Shown in pieces: positions 58,421 through 64,000 of a DNA stretch of 64,000 nt (the stretch's first letter is position 1; each line of letters starts with the position of its first letter). Origin of the DNA: Holacanthus passer (lineage: Eukaryota > Chordata > Actinopteri > Pomacanthidae); assembly GCA_025331565.1 (NCBI GenBank), contig JAFREQ010000096.1, positions 1,054,001 through 1,118,000 of the forward strand, in the 5' to 3' direction. The position numbers were made by a program, and so were the translations under genes. The notes under the pieces are model-generated. The model did not search any database and was not told where the DNA came from. It saw only the letters and a list, made by a program, of their open reading frames with translations.

Positions 58421-58519
58421 GGAGGGAGGGAGGGAAGAGAGTTTACAACTATCTGATGCACTTCCTGCGACCCCGCGTGTCACAGGTTTTGGCGACCGTA
58501 TTCCTCGTTAAGGTGTAAG

Positions 58520-61020
58520 TTTTGAATCGGACAGAATCAATTAAACAGCAGCAGAATCTTGATCATGGACAAGTGAGCAAGTGGCGTTGAAATGAAATGT
58601 TTCACCAAACGATGCAGGAAGCAGATTGGCATAAATGGATGATCGTCCGGCAAAAAACTGTTTTATTTAGTAGAGTTTGTTGAAGGGACATTTAAGCCAT
58701 ATGAATAACCCTGAGTAAGACAGCAAATTTTGTTTCTTCAAGTTTAAAATATTTGCTGCTCTTCCTCAACAAGCAGAAGACGAAACAGTGGTGGTGAAAG
58801 TTATCAGTTTTGGAAGTGTGTGATTTACGAGATGACAACATTGGAGGGTGTTAATGCAGCTTATTACTCTCTAGAATTGAACAAAAGTATTTGATTCGCG
58901 TGTGAGACAGCTGGAAACTGAACACACGTCAGCGAACGATTCCTCACCAGCCCCTCGGGGAACATGTCAAACACAAAAGGCACAGAGGAATAACACACAC
59001 TGTATATTCACAGACAGACAACAGGCGCATCAATAATGACAAGTTAAGGTATTGAAAGAATTCATCAAGAGCGACCGCGTGTCAGCCTGATTGATTTCCT
59101 ACCTAAATTCAATTTAAAGAATCCTCTCCGTTTTTCATAATCTTCTTTCATAGTGTTCTTTTCGACGTCTCACTGTGCGACACACTCCCTCGCATGTTCA
59201 CACGTTCTCCTGCCATTGACTTACATTACACCCACCCCGAGTGGCTGCCAGTCATGATGTCTTAGCCCTTATGAGACACAGTCCTCATCCCTTCATCACG
59301 TTGAAGATATTATGCTGTGTTGTGGATGCGACACAAGCTGGACAAGTTCAACACACTGGCTTTGTAATGTTTCTTTGCAAATCAAGAGACGGTCAGAAGA
59401 GTGAATGATGTGTGAAAGGATGTTTTACTGCCTTTTTCAGCAACCTATAGATTGAAGGAAAAATAACTCACTGTGCTGCTCAAAGCAACTTTTGAGGTGA
59501 AAATGTTTTTGACATGAATCAGTCAACACACCTTAAATATCATTATAACAAGTTTGACCACTCCATTTGTTGTTATTGTTGTTATCTCATAAAAAGCCCT
59601 TAAAAACCGGACAACCTTTCGACCGGATTATGCAAACTGCGAATATTTTAATATCTTTACTTGGAGAAAAAAAGTGGAGCATCGTTCTGGTGAGATCCAG
59701 CAGCAATACACCTAAGATGAGATGGCAAAAAAAGTCCAACCCACAAAACATGGTAACGCTTTAACCAACCCCAGCTCTTGCACTTACTAACTCAAAGAAC
59801 TTATTATGACCCTGTTCTCACCAATACCACCCCTGAAACTGGTTGATGAAGGGAGTGGGACCTTCTCTCTCTCAGGCAGAAACCGTATGTCGCCCCCGCC
59901 CGGAGTGGCCTGTGCTGTGGGCCCGTCCTGTGATCACGCTGCCGTCGTCATTCACAGGATTCTGAATGTCAGAGCATCATCCACCGGATCTCTGTATGAC
60001 TGTAAGTGCAGAGTGGAGTGTTTGAGGAATTTCAATTTTAAGGTAGTGCAATTTTGTCCTTTGAGCAGGATGCATTTTCTACTTTGAAGGAAGCTATTTA
60101 TGCTTGTCATGTGGGGTTTGATGGTGAAACGGCGTGTCAGCATTCTCTTGTTTGTCGATTTATGAATGGTGCACGGAGGCTGTCACCCAGAGGAGGTCAA
60201 TCCATGCTCACCAGTGGACTTGGCAGCTCCACAGTCTGCCATGATGTGACTCTTATATCGTATTCCATAGTGAGACATTGAAACAAGTGCTTTGAAAGAG
60301 AACTTTGAGTAGCAGGAGTCACACCAGACCACCCTTGAGAGGAGGTGTGGCTGTTTTGAATGATGAGTGATGCTGCATATATGAAGGCGGAGGACCGTGA
60401 AGCAGATATGTAAAGATATAAGTGCGTCTGTGAATACATGAGGGGGTGTACGCCAAGGTGAGAAATCTTCCTGATGCAACTCAGAGAACCAGGGTTACAC
60501 AAGTAACCTAAAGCTCTCTGCTGCATTTCATTGCAGTCTTGTAAAGTGTTGAGTTTTTTTTTTTGGAAAGTAAGAAAAGCCTTGATCTTCGACATTGTGG
60601 AGTGGATTCAACCGACTTTAAAAGTTTTTCATAAAGCGAAGATTCTCAAACCATCAGGGATGTGTTGTCTTTCAGTCTGTGCTGCTGTTAACGAAGAACT
60701 CCAGTGATTTATTCACGACTTGAACGCAGCATTAGTCCAACCCTGCCTCAGAAATGTGCATGTCTTTCTTAATCCAGGCTCCAGTTTAAGATGCAGGTTT
60801 TTTTCTAGTCTCCAATACCAATCCTGAAAGTCATTAGAGTTAATCCTCCAGAGCCTTGGGCCGCTGTTTTCTCATGCTGAATAGTTTTACACATGATGGT
60901 TAAAATGAGTGGAATGCCCCTTTAACTGTTCAGGGGTTTTTAAAAGTCTGTGCCGAGCTGGACCAAAACTGTTGATGCGTCTCTGCTCTGCCTCTGGTTC
61001 AGGAAGTGTTAACCGGTCCA
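58520..61020. other. Intergenic DNA without supported genes
   Basis: Only short frames; a small low-repeat block at 59040-59130 (TGATTGATTTCC, TTCAATTTAAAG) may be regulatory. Confidence 0.4.
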
Positions 61021-61029
61021 GCTCCCTCA

Positions 61030-61150
61030 GGCAGACAATGATGTTAAAGACTAATTGACGAGCACTTTAAATAAGTCCTAATTAGAGCACGGCTGGTAAT
61101 AATTGGGCAGGCGGTCTGAGCATTAATTAGCGTTTGAAAAAAAAAAAAAA
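61030..61150. promoter_or_regulatory. Candidate enhancer with three TAATT sites
   Basis: GACTAATTGACGAGC, AAGTCCTAATTAGAGCACGG, GTAATAATTGGGC and GCATTAATTAGCG at 20-45 base spacing, followed by an A-run. Dense homeodomain signature. Confidence 0.4.
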
Positions 61151-61225
61151 GGCCTCTGTGTGTGTGTGTGTGTTACCGTGTGGATGAATGATCTCTGCAG
61201 GGGGGCTGGTGAAGCCCACACTTTC

Positions 61226-61239
61226 AAGAAGCAGACAGG

Positions 61240-61279
<40 letters not shown>

Positions 61280-61387
61280 TAGAGGGAGAGAGAGGGGAGA
61301 TGAATCGCCGCCCCTCCTCGCTCTTTTGTGATGGCGTGTGGTCTGCGGGTGGCCCTGTCTGCACGGGAGGGACGAGGTGGAGGGCAG

Positions 61388-61425
<38 letters not shown>
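61226..61425. repeat. GA and GT microsatellites
   Basis: GA run 61226-61274, GT run 61388-61407 and GA run 61408-61425. Confidence 0.9.
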
Positions 61426-61426
<1 letters not shown>

Positions 61427-62559
61427 CTGAACTTACTCCTAACAAGACTAATTGATTCTGTAGCCTCTCTTTATCCTTCCCTGTCTTCCCCTCACACACA
61501 CACACAGTTTTTTCTTCCCCTCTCTGCCTCTCATTGTTTGTGCTGAGAGGCATCTAGAAAACAGCAGTAATAGATTTCCCACCTGCTGCAGAGACACATT
61601 AGTAAAACACTCAAATGACTTGTTTGCCTCTCTCCCTCTCTCTCCCCCTGCTGTCGCCCGGTCATTGTTTGCAGCTCGTCCTTTCAGCCTGGCGACCCAG
61701 GTGTACTGATCCCCTTTGGTTCTCAGCCAGACTCCATATTAAAAATACAACCGAGGTGTCACTCTTTTCATTTTTTTTATTATTTCTGTTTGATCGTATG
61801 AATAAATGAGTGAATGTGATCGACGTGAATGTGGCTGTTTGTTTGATTTATTGAGTATTATATCATCAATTCTATAATGAATTCTACTTTGTATAAAGCA
61901 AGAAAATATGTTCATGATCCACTTTATTAGGCACACCTGTACAGTTTAATGCAATTCATCACTGTTCTGCCACGAAGTTACTTTAATGATGCCGATATTG
62001 TTGCATTGCATTGAGACCATAGTTAGTGATGGTGTTGTTCTGGTCTGCATTATATCGAGAGGTGTTTTTGAAATGTGTTGCATGCAATAAGACTTTTTGA
62101 CATCTTGTTTTTGCACTATTTTCAATTAATTATAAGGTTTAAATGATTCATCTTTTTATCAACATTTTACACAGCATCCAAACGTTGGAATTGGAGTTGG
62201 AATTGGATAGTTTATATAGTAATAGTTTATTCTAGTCTGAAGCAAAGTAGTGGACCGACCGACTGAGCGATATTGCCATCATTGCCATCAAATTCATGCT
62301 GAGCAAAACATTATTTTTAAATTAGACTAATATTAAATCCCTTGAAACTCTCGCTTCTCGCTCAGCACACTCTGATAAGACATGCTTGGAGAAGTCAGCA
62401 GTGATCTGCTTTTTCTAACTTTGATCGCAGCGGGTCGGTGGTGCACAACACCCGAGGTCGCCCTGCTGCCAGGTGGCAAAGTGATTTTCTGATCAAGCCC
62501 TAGAAGTTGAAGCACCATCCTCCTGGTCTTAGACGCAGCGGGGTCATCACTCAGACAGA

Positions 62560-62800
62560 TTCATAAATGAAAATTACTTCAAATACTAATTAATGGCACT
62601 GCAGAGCCAATCTACAATTGGGCTGTCTGGTTCAAACATGCCAGCTGTACAGTTGTTGCTCTCTAATTGCTGGTTAATTAATTAAATATCCAGTGGATTA
62701 GAGGAATTATGGGCAATTGTCCCGTAACGACCCTTAACGAGGTCTTGATTAGAGTCTTCAGCCATATCCTGTGGCTAAAATGATCCTTCAATTAGTGATG
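62560..62800. promoter_or_regulatory. Candidate strong conserved enhancer
   Basis: ACTAATTAATGGCACTGC, CTCTAATTGCTGG, TTAATTAATTAA (62674-62685), GTGGATTAGAGG, GGGCAATTGTCCC (62711-62723, near-palindrome) and CTTCAATTAGTGATGG within 240 low-repeat bases. The densest homeodomain cluster in the window. Confidence 0.45.
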
Positions 62801-64000
62801 GAAAGCTCATGAAGTGAGGGCGTCGGCGGATGAGAGGTCACATGGTGGACAGCAGGCAGGAGTGAGATTTGCAGTTCAAACAAATGAGGGAAAAGACGAG
62901 AATGTTCTGAGGGATATTTTCAGGGAGGAACTCAAGGAAATTGGACCTTTTGTGCAAAGGAGTTGCCACAAACTTGCTTCAATTTTGATTGCTGACCTAG
63001 AAATAGTGCAGAAGCTTATGTCTTCTTCATTTTACATGTCAAAATTTCTTCAAACCTTCAGTCCTCAAACTTTCTGATTACAACATACGACATGTAGCAT
63101 GGACGTGCAAGTCACCAGCGACCACCCCGCCTCAATTTAGGACCTTCAAACTTTTTATTCGTCTGAAGCTCAGTGATGATGTCATTGAGCTGGAGCACAG
63201 TGTTTTTATTTGAGTTTGATGAAGGCAAAAATCTCCAATGTGCATGCAAACCAAATTTTCCTCTTTCTTATTTACAGACATTCAATTAGGAAAACAAGGC
63301 TTTAATTTGTGAGTTAAATCAATGCATATAGTTCTTACTAAAAAAAGACAGAATGAACAGTATATTCACATTTTGATATTTTGGAGATCTGTTCAGTTAA
63401 ATAACTTGTATTTTTATCCTTCTATTCAGAATAGCTGGACTGAAGCGGGGAACAAATTGTGCATCATTTTCGATCTGGCCTCTCTTCAGTATAATGGATT
63501 TTACCCATACTTCATTTGAGCAAGTCATCTTTTTATTACCCAGCATACACCACACGTCTGCGTGAAACCACTTGTTGCTGAGACTGATTCTCGTGGGTTG
63601 TCTTTATTTTCATTTCTCAGGAACATTGGCGTCCTTGACTTAGGACCATGACGGTTCTGTATTGAGGCTTAAGACGTCATTAGTTAAACAGGGAAAACTG
63701 GCTTTCTTGTTTTGCCATGATGAGCAATAAAGAAAGAGCTTATTCTATAACATATTCGAACAAATCTAACTTCTCTATGCCGATAAAGCAACCTGGACAT
63801 GTTTCAGCTTCAACAGACACCTCGTACTCGCAGCTGCACAGAGTTTTGAGTACACCCATGTGTGTACATATAAAACTGTTGTGTGTATATGTGCATGTAT
63901 ATTTCCTGACTCTGACACAGTGACGGGAAGATTTCACCAGCCTCTGCTGCCTTGTCAGACAGATAAATGTTGTAGATCTCCCATCATGCACACACACACA
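62800..64000. other. Intergenic DNA to right edge
   Basis: No gene supported. The window ends inside a CA run. Confidence 0.45.

Noticed and set aside
1..64000. CRISPR arrays, prokaryotic operons, phage or viral genes
   Set aside because: Tandem arrays here are microsatellites or coding repeats, and all recognised genes are split vertebrate genes.

Overview
The window is ray-finned fish (teleost) nuclear DNA. Genes are split into short exons with GT-AG introns. CA/GT and GA/CT microsatellites are frequent, tRNA-derived retroelements are present, and the protein sequences are vertebrate. Nothing indicates bacterial, viral or plasmid DNA.

Layout. (1) 61-936, minus strand: the first coding exons of ptk2b (PYK2), encoding the N-terminus and the start of the FERM domain; the gene runs off the left edge. 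(2) About 1.2-4.4 kb: the spacer between two divergent (head-to-head) genes. (3) 4466-19701, plus strand, 3' UTR to about 22.02 kb: a complete arhgef7 (beta-PIX) with 22 coding exons that I could join in phase: CH, SH3, DH, PH, proline-rich linker, GIT-binding segment, coiled coil and a C-terminal TNL PDZ ligand. Exon 9 is one base short in a G run, so as read the frame breaks inside the DH domain. (4) 22973-24436, minus strand, tail-to-tail with arhgef7: an intronless 487-residue ORF that I do not recognise, with eleven near-identical 18-residue repeats; the most gene-like novelty here. (5) About 24.6-64 kb: no convincing protein-coding gene. This desert holds microsatellites, a 0.95-kb polypyrimidine tract, decayed interspersed repeats, and many GC-balanced, homeodomain- and SOX-motif-rich blocks that look like conserved non-coding enhancers. 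A TATA box at 28059 with a consensus splice donor 0.8 kb downstream suggests an unannotated transcript.

How it fits together. PYK2 and beta-PIX both work at focal adhesions (PIX-GIT-PAK with FAK/PYK2), so their divergent placement is worth noting, though it may be chance. In human 13q34 the gene order is ARHGEF7-TEX29-SOX1, so the desert is plausibly the sox1 regulatory domain. That is inference: no sox1 coding sequence lies in this window. The SOX-rich blocks, including a SOX-POU composite-like site at 53051, would fit SoxB1 control. Calls on conserved elements come from sequence texture and motifs only, without alignment.
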